Part shown: in pieces, positions 1 through 11,300 of the stretch | Layout of the letters: every line of letters begins with the position of its first letter | Position numbering within the stretch: position 1 is the stretch's first letter | Assembly: GCA_963705525.1 (NCBI GenBank) | Contig: CAVPJW010000002.1 | Coordinates: forward strand, 1,178,001 to 1,242,000 | Direction of reading: 5' to 3' | DNA length: 64,000 nucleotides | Source of the DNA: CAVPJW01 sp963705525 | GTDB taxonomy: Bacteria > Acidobacteriota > Vicinamibacteria > Vicinamibacterales > CAVPJW01 | The notes under the pieces: generated by a model | The model's database searches: none | Seen by the model: only the letters and a program-made list of their open reading frames with translations | What the model was told of the DNA's origin: nothing | Position numbers and translations under genes: made by a program

Positions 1-1
1 G

Positions 2-3000
2 TCGATCAGCGCACCCGCGGTTACGTACAACGCCAACGGCCAGGTGACCGTGACCGTATCCTCGGGAGCGGGCACGCCTGGCGGTAATGTCTCGTTGACC
101 GTTGATGGAGGCGCGCCACTCACGCAGGCGCTCTCGGCGGGCTCCACGACCTTTACCCTGACGAGCCCGAATGCCGGAGACCACAGCCTCAACGCCGCCT
201 ACGCTGCCCAGGGCAATTTTGACGCGAGCGTGGCATCCGGCACCCTTCACGTGGATCCGGCATCGACGACGACCGCGTTGTCGTCGGATCAGAATCCCGC
301 CGATCCGGGGGCACTGGTGACTTTCACCGCGATCGTAACCGTGGTCTCGCCCGGTGCTGGCGTTCCCAACGGCATCGTCGAATTCTTCGACGGCGGCGAC
401 TCGCTTGGAACGCAGGCCCTGGTTGGCGGTAGCGCATCGCTCAGTACATCCACACTGGTTTTGGGGACGCATTCAATCACGGTGGTCTACGGCGGCACGC
501 CGGACTTCATCGGAAGCACGTCGCCATCACTCGACCAGACCATCGATGCCGTGCCGGTCGGATCGAATGATGTCTTCACGATTCTCCAGAACGGCGTGCT
601 GACGGTTGGCGCTCCCGGCGTTCTGGGCAACGATAACGATGCCGACGCCGGCCAGACGATCACGGCGAGCCTCGTCGCGGAGCCCGCGAATGCAGAGCCT
701 GGGAGTTTTGCCCTCCATGCCGACGGCTCGTTCGACTACACGCCAGCCTTGGACTTTACGGGCATTGACACGTTCACCTACAAGGTTAACGACGGCTTCG
801 TCGACAGCGCCACAACAACGGTGTCAATCAACGTGGTTGCGCCGACGGCTACGCCGGTTGCGGCGGCCGACTCGTTCCGAACGACCACTGATGCACCGTT
901 AACCATCGCAGCGCCCGGCGTCCTCGGCAATGACAACAACCTGTTCAACGCGACGCTCACGGCCATCGTCGTCAGCGGACCGACGCACGCTGAGAGCTTT
1001 GCGCTGAACAGTGATGGCTCGTTCGACTACACGCCAGCGACTGGTTTCACCGGAACCGATTCATTCACCTACAAGGCCAACAACGGCGCCAACGATAGCA
1101 ATCTGGCCATGGTCACGATTGCGGTGTCGGCACCGGCAGCAACACCCGTGGCCGTGAATGACAGCTACGGCGCCGACCAAAACGCTGTGCTCAGTGTGCC
1201 AGCTGCAAGCGGACTCCTCGCAAACGACATCGGCTTGCCCCTGACCGCGGAACTGACCGTAGCGCCACTCTATGGCTCGTTGACCCTGAACGTGGATGGT
1301 TCGTTCGATTACGAGCCTGGAGCGGGCTTCAACGGCTTCGATGGCTTCCTCTACCGGTTGACCGACGGCATCGGTTCGAGCAATGTCGCGATGGTCACAA
1401 TCCATGTGCGGCAGGAGTCCGTGATGACGGTAGACGCGGACAACGAGCCGTCGGTCTACGGTGACGCGGTCACGTTCACCGCTAGTTTCATCCCGAGCGA
1501 GCTGACCGGTACAGTTCAGTTCAAGATCGACGGGAGCGACTTCGGCTCACCCGTCACGATCAGCGGTGGAGCGGCTGTCAGCGATAGCATCACCACACTC
1601 ACCGCTGGGACACACACCATAGATGCGATCTACAGCGGCGACTCCACACACACGGCGGGCAACGGAGTGCTACCTCATGAGGTGACCGCTCGCCCGGCGT
1701 CGGTGACGCCCGATGCGGCGACCAAAGAATACGGCGCGGCCGACCCGGTCCTGACCGGCACGCTCGCCGGCTTCCTGGCCGGCGACAACATGACGGCGGT
1801 CTACAGCCGCACCAGCGGTGAGACGGTGGCGGGCGGTCCCTATGTGATCAGCGCCGAGCTGAATCCGGCGGAGGTGCTGGCCAACTATGCCATCACCTAC
1901 GACACCGCCAGCTTCACCATCACGGCCCGGGCGGCGTCGGTGACGCCGAATGCGGCGACGAAAGAATACGGCTCGGCCGATCCGGTCCTCAGCGGTACGC
2001 TCGACGGCTTCCTGGCCGCCGACAACGTCGTCGCCACCTACAGCCGCACGAGCGGCGAGTCTGTTGCTGGCAGCCCGTACGAAATCAGCGCGGTCCTGAG
2101 TCCGGCGGACGTGCTCGGCAACTACAACATTACCTACAACACTGCAGCCTTCACGATTGCAGCGCGTAACGTGACGGTGACTGCCGACGCGCAGACCAAG
2201 ACCTACGGCGACGCCGACCCTACCCTGACGTATCAAATCTCGAATGGATCGCTGGTTAATGGCGACGGCTTCACGGGCGACCTCACGCGCGAGGCCGGTG
2301 AGAACGTCGGCACCTATGCCATCGCCCAGGGAACCCTCGCGCTCAGCGGCGACTACGCGCTCACCTTCGTCGGCGCGGACCTCACGATCGCCTCGCGCGC
2401 CGTGACGGTGACCGCCGATCCGCAGACCAAGACCTACGGCGAGGCCGACCCGGCGCTCACCTATCAGATCACCAGCGGCTCGCTCGTCAATGGCGACAGC
2501 TTCACGGGTGGCCTGGTGCGCGCCCCCGGGGAAAACGTCGGTTCGTATGCCATCAGCCAGGGCACGCTCGCCCTGTCCGGTGACTACACGCTCACCTTCG
2601 TTGGCGCCGACCTCACGATCGACGCCCGGGCCGTGGCGGTCACGGCTGATGCCCAGAGCAAGACGTACGGCGACGCTGACCCGGCGCTGACGTATCAGAT
2701 CACCAGCGGCACGCTCGTCAATGGCGACAGCTTCACCGGCGCCCTCACGCGTGCAGCCGGCGAAAGTGTCGGGACCTACGCCATTACTCAAGAGACGCTG
2801 GCGTTGTCCGGCGATTACGAACTGACGTTCGTGGGTGCGGACCTCACGATCGCCTCGCGCGCGGTGACCGTCACGGCCGACGCGCAGACCAAGACCTACG
2901 GCGACGCTGACCCGGCGCTCACCTATCAGATCACCAGCGGCGCGCTCGTCAATGGCGACGGCTTCACGGGTGGCCTGGTGCGCGCCCCCGGAGACAACGT

Positions 3001-3343
3001 CGGTTCGTATGCCATCACCCAGGGCACGCTCGCTCTGTCCGGTGACTACACGCTCACCTTCGTTGGCGCCGACCTCACGATCACCTCGCGCGCGGTGACG
3101 GTGACCGCCGATCCGCAGACCAAGACCTACGGCGAGGCCGACCCGGCGCTCACCTATCAGATCACCAGCGGCACGCTCGTCAGCGGCGACAGCCTCACCG
3201 GCGCCGTCACGCGTGCGGTTGGCGAAAGTGTCGGGACCTACGCCATCACCCAGGGCACGCTGGCCCTGTCCAGTGACTACACGCTGACTTTCCTCGGCGC
3301 CGACCTCACGATCACCGTCGCGCGCGGTGACGGTCACGGCTGA
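2..3343 (+). CDS. Giant MBG-repeat surface protein, N-terminal visible part (5' truncated)
   Basis: The frame is open from the left edge (first full codon at base 2), so the true start and any signal peptide lie outside the window. Order of domains: partial Ig-like (to about 250), Big_3-type Ig-like (about 260-545), three cadherin-like/tandem-95 domains recognised by DGSFDYTP and TFTYK (about 550-840, 845-1135, 1140-1410), one more Ig-like (1415-1686), two MBG domains with KEYGAADPVL or KEYGSADPVL (1690-2164), then the first five 77-aa MBG/YDG units. The frame ends at 3343 because one base appears inserted at about 3317; the same protein continues in the next frame. Such multidomain repeat proteins are usually secreted adhesins or cell-surface fibres; the role here is inferred from architecture only. 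Confidence 0.85.
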   Translation, partial: SISAPAVTYNANGQVTVTVSSGAGTPGGNVSLTVDGGAPLTQALSAGSTTFTLTSPNAGDHSLNAAYAAQGNFDASVASGTLHVDPASTTTALSSDQNPADPGALVTFTAIVTVVSPGAGVPNGIVEFFDGGDSLGTQALVGGSASLSTSTLVLGTHSITVVYGGTPDFIGSTSPSLDQTIDAVPVGSNDVFTILQNGVLTVGAPGVLGNDNDADAGQTITASLVAEPANAEPGSFALHADGSFDYTPALDFTGIDTFTYKVNDGFVDSATTTVSINVVAPTATPVAAADSFRTTTDAPLTIAAPGVLGNDNNLFNATLTAIVVSGPTHAESFALNSDGSFDYTPATGFTGTDSFTYKANNGANDSNLAMVTIAVSAPAATPVAVNDSYGADQNAVLSVPAASGLLANDIGLPLTAELTVAPLYGSLTLNVDGSFDYEPGAGFNGFDGFLYRLTDGIGSSNVAMVTIHVRQESVMTVDADNEPSVYGDAVTFTASFIPSELTGTVQFKIDGSDFGSPVTISGGAAVSDSITTLTAGTHTIDAIYSGDSTHTAGNGVLPHEVTARPASVTPDAATKEYGAADPVLTGTLAGFLAGDNMTAVYSRTSGETVAGGPYVISAELNPAEVLANYAITYDTASFTITARAASVTPNAATKEYGSADPVLSGTLDGFLAADNVVATYSRTSGESVAGSPYEISAVLSPADVLGNYNITYNTAAFTIAARNVTVTADAQTKTYGDADPTLTYQISNGSLVNGDGFTGDLTREAGENVGTYAIAQGTLALSGDYALTFVGADLTIASRAVTVTADPQTKTYGEADPALTYQITSGSLVNGDSFTGGLVRAPGENVGSYAISQGTLALSGDYTLTFVGADLTIDARAVAVTADAQSKTYGDADPALTYQITSGTLVNGDSFTGALTRAAGESVGTYAITQETLALSGDYELTFVGADLTIASRAVTVTADAQTKTYGDADPALTYQITSGALVNGDGFTGGLVRAPGDNVGSYAITQGTLALSGDYTLTFVGADLTITSRAVTVTADPQTKTYGEADPALTYQITSGTLVSGDSLTGAVTRAVGESVGTYAITQGTLALSSDYTLTFLGADLTITVARGDGHG

Positions 3344-4475
3344 TGCCCAGACCAAGATCTACGGCGACGCCGACCCGGCGCTGACCTATCAGATCACCAG
3401 CGGCTCGCTCGTCAGCGGCGACAGCCTCACCGGCGCCGTCACGCGTGCGGTTGGCGAAAACGTCGGCACCTACGCCATCAGCCAGAGCACACTCGCTCTG
3501 TCCAGCGACTACACGCTGACCTTCGTTGGCGGGGATCTGACGATCACGTCGCGCGCCGTCAGCGTCACGGCCGACGCCCAGACCAAGACCTACGGCGACG
3601 CCGACCCGGCGCTGACCTATCAGATCACCACCGGGTCGCTCGTCAATGGAGACGGCTTCACCGGAAGCTTGGTGCGTGCCCCCGGGGAGAACGTCGGCTC
3701 GTATGCCATCAGCCAGGGCACGCTCGCCCTGTCCGGTGACTACACGCTCACCTTCGTTGGCGCGGATCTGACGATTACGTCCCGCGCAGTCACCGTGACC
3801 GCCGATCCGCAGACCAAGACGTACGGCGAGGCCGACCCGGCGCTCACCTATCAGATCACCAGCGGCGCGCTCGTCAATGGCGACAGCTTCACCGGCGCTC
3901 TCACGCGTGCGGTTGGCGAAAGTGTCGGGACCTACGCCATCACCCAGGGCACGCTGGCCTTGTCCAGTGACTACACGCTGACTTTCCTCGGCGCCGACCT
4001 CACGATCACGTCCCGCGCCGTGACGGTGACGGCCGACGCGCAGACCAAGACCTACGGCGACGCCGACCCGGCGCTGACCTATCAGATCACCGCCGGCACG
4101 CTGGCGTCTGGCGACGGCTTCACCGGCGCCCTCGCGCGTGCGGTTGGCGAAAACGTCGGTACCTACGCCATCACGCAAGGCACCCTGGCCCTGTCCAGTG
4201 ACTACACGCTCACCTTCGTCGGCGCGGATCTGACGATCACGTCCCGCGCCGTGACGGTGACGGCCGACGCGCAGACCAAGACCTACGGCGACGCCGACCC
4301 GGCGCTGACCTATCAGATCACCAGCGGCGCGCTCGTCAATGGGGACGCTTTCTCGGGCGCGCTGGTGCGGGCCCCCGGGGAGACCGTCGGTTCGTATGCC
4401 ATCAGCCAGGGCACGCTCGCCCTGTCCGGTGACTACACGCTCACCTTCATCGGCGCCGACCTCACGATCACCTCG
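2396..4475 (+). repeat. Three-domain higher-order repeat (693 bp) in the 5' MBG array
   Basis: Units that carry the variant DPQTKTYGEADP start at 2396, 3089, 3783 and 4476, that is every third unit (693 bp, with one added base after 3317). The two intervening units carry DAQ(T/S)K(T/I)YGDADP. The third unit of each triplet carries RAPG(E/D) followed by LSGDYTL, while in the later triplets the first two carry RAVGE and LSSDYTL. The regular spacing points to amplification of a three-domain block. Confidence 0.75.
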
Positions 4476-4676
4476 CGGGCGGTGACCGTGACGGCCGATC
4501 CGCAGACCAAGACCTACGGCGAGGCCGACCCGGCGCTGACCTATCAGATCACCAGCGGCGCGCTCGTCAATGGCGACAGCTTCACGGGTGCGCCTGGTGC
4601 GGGCCCCCGGGGAAAACGTCGGTACGTATGCCATCACCCAGGGCACGCTCGCCCTGTCCGAGTGACTACACGCTGA
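3327..4676 (+). CDS. Giant MBG-repeat protein, continuation after first frameshift
   Basis: This is the same gene read one frame on. It contains MBG/YDG units 6 to 10 and part of 11, each beginning RAVTVTAD and carrying TKTYG(D/E)ADPALTYQ. It continues directly from the preceding segment, with no promoter or ribosome binding site at 3327, so it should not be taken as a separate gene. The frame is lost again at about 4590, where the string after TFTG goes out of register (a C appears inserted), and reading ends at 4676. The last 30 or so residues are therefore an out-of-frame tail. Most likely one continuous protein split by consensus errors. Confidence 0.7.
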   Translation: MTVTADAQTKIYGDADPALTYQITSGSLVSGDSLTGAVTRAVGENVGTYAISQSTLALSSDYTLTFVGGDLTITSRAVSVTADAQTKTYGDADPALTYQITTGSLVNGDGFTGSLVRAPGENVGSYAISQGTLALSGDYTLTFVGADLTITSRAVTVTADPQTKTYGEADPALTYQITSGALVNGDSFTGALTRAVGESVGTYAITQGTLALSSDYTLTFLGADLTITSRAVTVTADAQTKTYGDADPALTYQITAGTLASGDGFTGALARAVGENVGTYAITQGTLALSSDYTLTFVGADLTITSRAVTVTADAQTKTYGDADPALTYQITSGALVNGDAFSGALVRAPGETVGSYAISQGTLALSGDYTLTFIGADLTITSRAVTVTADPQTKTYGEADPALTYQITSGALVNGDSFTGAPGAGPRGKRRYVCHHPGHARPVRVTTR

Positions 4677-5131
4677 CCTTCCTCGGCGCCGACCTCACGA
4701 TCACGTCCCGCGCGGTGACCGTGACGGCCGACGCGCAGACCAAGACCTACGGCGACGCCGACCCGGCGCTGACCTATCAGATCACCAGCCGGCACGCTGG
4801 CGTCATGGCGACAGCTTCACGGGCGGCCTGGTGCGGGCCCCCGGGGAAAACGTCGGTTCGTATGCCATCAGCCAGGGCACGCTCGCCCTGTCCGAGTGAC
4901 TACACGCTCACCTTCGTTGGCGCGGATCTGACGATTACGTCCCGCGCAGTCACCGTGACCGCCGATCCGCAGACCAAGACCTACGGCGAGGCCGACCCGG
5001 CGCTGACCTATCAGATCACCAGCGGCGCGCTCGTCAATGGCGACAGCTTCACGGGTGGCCTGGTGCGGGCCCCCGGGGAGAACGTCGGTTCGTATGCCAT
5101 CAGCCAGGGCACGCTCGCCCTGTCCGAGTGA
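4628..5131 (+). CDS. Giant MBG-repeat protein, frameshifted fragment (units 11-14)
   Basis: The in-frame MBG sequence resumes near 4661 (SDYTLTFLGADLTI), is lost between about 4790 and 4895 where three apparent single-base insertions add up to a restored frame, and resumes until about 5127. It corresponds to the end of unit 11, units 12 and 13, and most of unit 14 of the 42-unit array. There is no independent start signal; the nominal start codon lies inside out-of-frame sequence. Part of the single giant gene. Confidence 0.6.
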   Translation: MPSPRARSPCPSDYTLTFLGADLTITSRAVTVTADAQTKTYGDADPALTYQITSRHAGVMATASRAAWCGPPGKTSVRMPSARARSPCPSDYTLTFVGADLTITSRAVTVTADPQTKTYGEADPALTYQITSGALVNGDSFTGGLVRAPGENVGSYAISQGTLALSE

Positions 5132-5181
5132 CTACACGCTGACCTTCGTCGGCGCGGACCTGACGATCACCGTCGCGCGCA

Positions 5182-5364
5182 GTGACCGTGACGGCCGACC
5201 CGCAGACCAAGACGTACGGCGAGGCCGACCCGGCGCTGACCTATCAGATCACCAGCGGCGCGCTCGTCAATGGCGACAGCTTCACGGGTGGCCTGGTGCG
5301 GGCCCCCGGGGAAAACGTCGGTTCGTATGCCATCAGCCAGGGCACGCTCGCCCTGTCCGAGTGA
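5182..5364 (+). CDS. Giant MBG-repeat protein, frameshifted fragment (unit 15)
   Basis: A 60-residue stretch that is an in-register MBG unit (from VTVTADPQTKTYGEADP to ISQGTLALS), bounded by apparent single-base insertions at about 5172 and 5360. It joins the fragments on either side if those two bases are removed. Not an independent gene. Confidence 0.6.
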   Translation: MTVTADPQTKTYGEADPALTYQITSGALVNGDSFTGGLVRAPGENVGSYAISQGTLALSE

Positions 5365-8300
5365 CTACACGCTCACCTTCGTTGGCGCGGATCTGACGAT
5401 CACGTCCCGCGCAGTCACCGTGACGGCCGACCCGCAGACCAAGACCTACGGCGAGGCCGACCCGGCGCTCACCTATCAGATCACCAGCGGCGCGCTCGTC
5501 AATGGCGACAGCTTCACGGGCGGCCTGGTGCGGGCCCCCGGGGAAAACGTCGGTTCGTATGCCATCACCCAGGGCACGCTCGCCCTGTCCGGTGACTACA
5601 CGCTGACCTTCCTCGGCGCCGACCTCACGATCACCGCGCGCGCGGTGACGGTCACTGCAGATACACAGTCGAAGGGATACGGCACCGAAGATCCGGCGTT
5701 GACCTATCAGGTCTCGAGCGGTTCGCTCGCGAGTGGCGATGCCTTCACCGGCGAACTCACGCGCGAGGCCGGCGAGAACGTGGGCAGCTATGCCATCACG
5801 CAGGGTACGCTGGCACTGAGCGGCAACTACTCGCTCACGTTTGTCGGCGCTAACCTGACGATCACGCTCCGCACAATCACCGTCACAGCGGACGCCAAGA
5901 CGAAGATCTACGGCGACGCCGACCCGGCGCTGACCTATCAGATCACCAGCGGCTCGCTCGTCAATGGCGACGCCTTCACGGGAGCGCTCGACCGCGATGC
6001 GGGCGAAGCTGTGGGCACCTACGCCATCAGCCAGGGCACGCTCGCCCTGCCGAGTGACTACACGCTCACCTTCGTTGGCGCGGATCTGACGATCACCTCG
6101 CGCGCCGTGACCGTGACGGCCGATCCGCAGACCAAGACCTACGGCAACACCGACCCGGCGCTGACCTATCAGATCACCAGCGGCTCGCTCGTCAATGGCG
6201 ACAGCTTCACGGGTGGCCTGGTGCGGGCCCCCGGGGAAAACGTCGGTTCGTATGCCATCAGCCAGGGCACGCTCGCCCTGTCCGGTGACTACACGCTGAC
6301 CTTCCTCGGTGCCGACCTCACGATCACCTCGCGGGCGGTGACCGTCACGGCCGACGCGCAGACCAAGACCTACGGCGACGCCGACCCGGCGCTCACGTAT
6401 CAAGTCTCCAACGGATCGCTCGCCAACGGCGACGCCTTCACCGGCTCGCTCAGTCGTGACGCGGGTGAGACCGTTGGGACCTACGCGATCACGCAGGGTT
6501 CCCTCGCGCTCAGCACGGACTACACCTTGACGTTCGTCGGCGCGGACCTGACGATCGCGTCCCGTGCGGTGACCGTCACCGCGGATGCCAAAACTAAGAC
6601 GTACGGGGACGCCGACCCCGCACTGACGTATCAGATCACCAGCGGCGCACTCGCCGATGGCGACAGCTTCGCCGGCGCTTTGACACGCGCGGCGGGAGAG
6701 AACGTCGGCAATTACGCCATCAACCAGGGCACGCTCGCACTGAACGGTAATTACAGCCTGACGTACCAGGGCGCGAACCTGTCGATCACGCTTCGCGCGG
6801 TCACCGTCACCGCCGACCCACAGGCGAAAGGGTACGGGACGCCCGACCCAGCACTCACGTATCAGATCTCGAGCGGGTCGCTCGCCAGCGGCGACAGCTT
6901 CACCGGCGGGCTGAGTCGCGATCCTGGCGAGAACGTTGGCACCTATGCCATTACCCAGGGGTCCCTTGCGCTGAACAGCAACTACACGCTGACCTATCAG
7001 GGGGCAGACCTCACGATCGCCCAGCGCGTCGTCACAGTGACGGCGGACGCACAGAGCAAGGCGTACGGTGACGCCGATCCGACGCTGACCTACCAGATCA
7101 CGAGCGGATCACTCGCCGACGGTGACAGCTTTGCCGGCGCCCTGACGCGCACGGCCGGCGAAAGTGTCGGGGCCTATGCGATCACGCAGGGCACCCTCTC
7201 GCTGCCCGGCGACTATACGCTCGTCTTCGTCGGCGCCAACCTGACGATTGGTGCCCGACCGGTGACGGTCACGGCAGACTCACAGAGCAAGACGTACGGC
7301 GACGCCGACCCAGCGTTCACCTACCAGATCACCAGCGGGGCGCTCGCCTTTGGCGACAGCTTCTTGGGTGGGTTGAGCCGCGCGGCGGGAGAGAACGTCG
7401 GCACCTACGCGATCACGCAAGGCACGCTCGCGCTCTCCAGTGACTACACGCTCACCTTCAACGGGGCCGACCTGACGGTGAATAGCCGAACGGTAACGGT
7501 CACCGCGGAGGCCAAGAACAAGATCTACGGTGACGCCGATCCGGCGCTCACCTACCAGATCACCAGCGGCTCGCTCGCCGATGGTGACAGCTTCGCGGGG
7601 GCGCTCGCGCGCGACGCGGGCGAGAACGTCGGCAGCTATCCCATCACGCAGGGCACGCTGGCGTTGTCCACTGATTACACGCTGACCTTCGTCGGCGCGG
7701 ACCTGACGATCACGTCCCGCGCCGTCACCGTGACGGCCGATCCGCAGACCAAGATCTACGGCGACGCCGATCCGGCATTCACCTATCAAGTCACTGAGGG
7801 CTCACTGGCCAACGGCGACGGCTTCACCGGGGCCCTCACGCGCGTCGCCGGCGAAACTGTCGGTGCACATGCCATCACGCAGGGCACGCTGGCGCTCAAC
7901 TCGAACTACACCCTGACCTATCAGGGCGCGAACCTCGCGATCGGGGCGCGTGCCGTCACCGTGACGGCCGACGCGCAGGCGAAGGGCTATGGCACGCCTG
8001 ATCCTGCGCTGACCTACCAGATCACCAGTGGATCCCTGGTCAGCGGCGACAACTTCACGGGCGCGCTGAGCCGCGATCCGGGTGAAAACGTGGGGACCTA
8101 CGCCATCACGCAAGGTGCCCTCGCGCTCAGCAGCAACTATGCGCTGAGCTACCAGGGTGCCAACCTGACCATCGGCCTGCGCCTCGTCACGGTGACGGCC
8201 GACGCCAAGAGCAAGATCTACGGAGAGGTCGATCCGCCGCTTACGTATCAGATCACCAGTGGCTCGCTCGCCGATGGCGATGCTTTCTCTGGCGCGATCG

Positions 8301-11300
8301 CGCGTGCCGCCGGCGAGAACGTCGGCAGCTACGCGATTACCCAGGGCACACTCGCCCTGCCGAGCGATTACACCCTCGTCTTCGTGCCCGCTAACCTGAC
8401 GATCGGGACAAGAGCGGTCACCATCACGGCCGATGCCAAGACAAAGATGTACGGCGAGGCCGATCCGGAGTTCACGTATCAAATCACGAGCGGGGCGCTC
8501 GCCAACGGCGACAGCTTCGCGGGTGGGCTCACGCGCGACGCCGGCGAGAACGTCGGCAGCTACGCCATCAGGCAGGGCACACTGGCGTTGTCCAGCGACT
8601 ACACGCTCTCGTTCGTCAGCGCCGACCTAGCGGTAACCTCACGCGCGGTGACCGTCACGGCCGATGCGAAGAGCAAGACGTACGGTGACGACGATCCGTC
8701 GCTGACCTATCAGATCACCAGCGGGGCGCTTGCCAGCGGCGATGCCTTCAGCGGTGGCCTGTCGCGCAACGCGGGTGAGAACGTCGGCAGCTACGCCATC
8801 ACCCAGGGCACGCTGGCGCTGCCGAACGATTACACGCTGACCTTCATCAGCGCCGACCTGACCATCGGCAGCCGCGCGGTCACCGTGACGGCCGAGGCCA
8901 AGAGTAAGACCTACGGCAACACCGACCCGGCGCTGACCTATCAGGTCTCCGCGGGCTCGCTCGCCAGCGGCGACAGTTTCGTCGGCTCGCTCACTCGCGA
9001 TGCCGGCGAGAACGTCGGCAGCTATGCCATCACCCAGGGCACGCTCGCGCTGAACGGCAACTACGCGTTGAGCTATCAGAGCGCCCTTCTCACGATCGGC
9101 ACGCGCCCGGTGACGGTCACCGCCGACACGCAGGCGAAGGGGTATGGCACGCCTGATCCTGCGCTGACCTATCAGATCACTAGTGGATCCCTGGTCAGCG
9201 GCGACAACTTCACCGGCGCGCTGAGCCGCGATCCGGGTGAAAACGTGGGGACCTACGCCATCACGCAAGGTACCCTCGCGCTCAGCAGCAACTACGCGCT
9301 GAGCTACCAGGGTGCCAACCTCACCATTGCCCAGCGCGTCGTCACGGTGACGGCGGATGCGCAGAGCAAGACCTACGGCGACGCCGACCCCACCCTCACC
9401 TACCAGATCACCAACGGCGAACTCGTCGGTGGCGACGGCTTCACGGGTGCGCTCACGCGCAACGCCGGCGAGAACGTCGGCAACTACCAGATCACCCAGG
9501 GTACGCTGGCACTGCCGAGCGACTACACGCTCGCCTTCGTCCCCGCGAACCTGACGATCGGCGCGCGAACGGTCACCGTGACGGCCGACGCCAAGAGCAA
9601 GACCTACGGCGAGGCCGACCCAGCGTTCACCTACCAGATCACCAGCGGATCGCTGGCCAACGGCGACGTCGTCGCGGGTGGACTCACGCGCGACGTGGGT
9701 GAGAACGTCGGCAGCTACGCCATTAATCAGGGCACACTCGCGCTCAGCACCAATTACGCGCTGACCTATCAGCCCGCGAACCTGACCATCGGCTCGCGCG
9801 CCGTGACAGTGACGGCCGACGCGAAGAGTAAGACATACGGCGATGCCGATCCGTCGCTGACCTATCAGATCACCAGCGGCTCGCTCGCGAATGGCGATGC
9901 CTTCAGCGGTGGTCTCACGCGCGACGCGGGTGAAAACGCCGGCAGCTACGCCATTAACCAGGGCACACTCGCGCTGCCGGGCGACTACGCGTTGTCCTTC
10001 ATCAGCGCCAACCTTAGCATCGGCAGCCGCGCGGTTACGGTGACGGCCGATGCGAAGAGCAAGACCTATGGCGACGCCGACCCGGCATTGACGTATCAGG
10101 TGACGAGCGGGACACTCGCGAGCGGCGACGGCTTCTCCGGCGGCCTGACCCGCGCCGTCGGTGAGAACGTCGGCAGCTACCCGATCAACCAGGGCACGCT
10201 GGCACTCACCAGCAACTATGCTCTGACCTACGTGCCCGCGAACCTCACGATTGGCGTGCGGGCCGTGACCGTGACCGCCGACGCGCAGGCGAAGGGGTAC
10301 GGCACGCCAGACCCGGCGCTGACCTATCACGTCTCGAACGGCTCGCTGGTGAACGGCGACGGCTTCAGTGGCGGACTCGTGCGTGACGCCGGGGAGAACG
10401 TGGGCACGTATGCGATCAACCAGGGCACCCTTTCGCTCAGCGGCAACTACTCGCTGAGCTACGTGGGCGCGAACCTGACGATCGGCCTGCGCCTCGTCAC
10501 TGTGACGGCGGACGCCAAGAGCAAGACCTACGGCGAGGCTGATCCGCTGTTCACGTATCAGATCACGGCCGGCGAGCTCGTCAATGGCGACGGCTTCACG
10601 GGGGCGCTCAGTCGCGACGCTGGAGAGAGCGTCGGCAGCTACGGAATCACCCAGGGTACGCTGGCACTGCCGAGCGACTACACGCTCGTCTTCGTCCCGG
10701 CGAACCTGACAATTGGCACGAGAGCCGTGACGGCAACGGCCGACGCCAAGACCAAGACCTACGGCGAGGTCGACCCGGCGTTCACCTATCAAATCACCAG
10801 TGGGTCCCTGGCCAACGGCGACAGCTTCGCGGGTGATCTGACGCGCGACGGCGGAGAGAACGTCGGCAGCTACGCCATCACCCAAGGCACGCTGGCACTC
10901 AGCGGCAATTACGCCCTGACCTATCAGCCCGCGAACCTGACCATCGGCTCGCGCGCCGTGACGGTGACGGCCGACGCGAAGAGCAAGACGTACGGCGACG
11001 CCGACCCGACGCTGACGTATCAGGTGACCAGCGGATCGCTCCTGAATGGCGACAACTTCTCGGGCGCGCTCGACCGCGATCCTGGTGAGAGCGCCGGCAG
11101 CTATACCATCACCCAGGGCACGCTGGCACTCAGCGGCAATTACGCCCTGACCTATCAGCCCGCGAACCTGACCATCGGCTCGCGCGCCGTGACGGTGACC
11201 GCCGACGCCAAGAGCAAGACCTATGGCAACGCGGACCCGGCGCTCACCTACCAGGTGACGAGTGGATCCGTGGCCAGTGGCGATGGCTTCTCGGGCGGCC

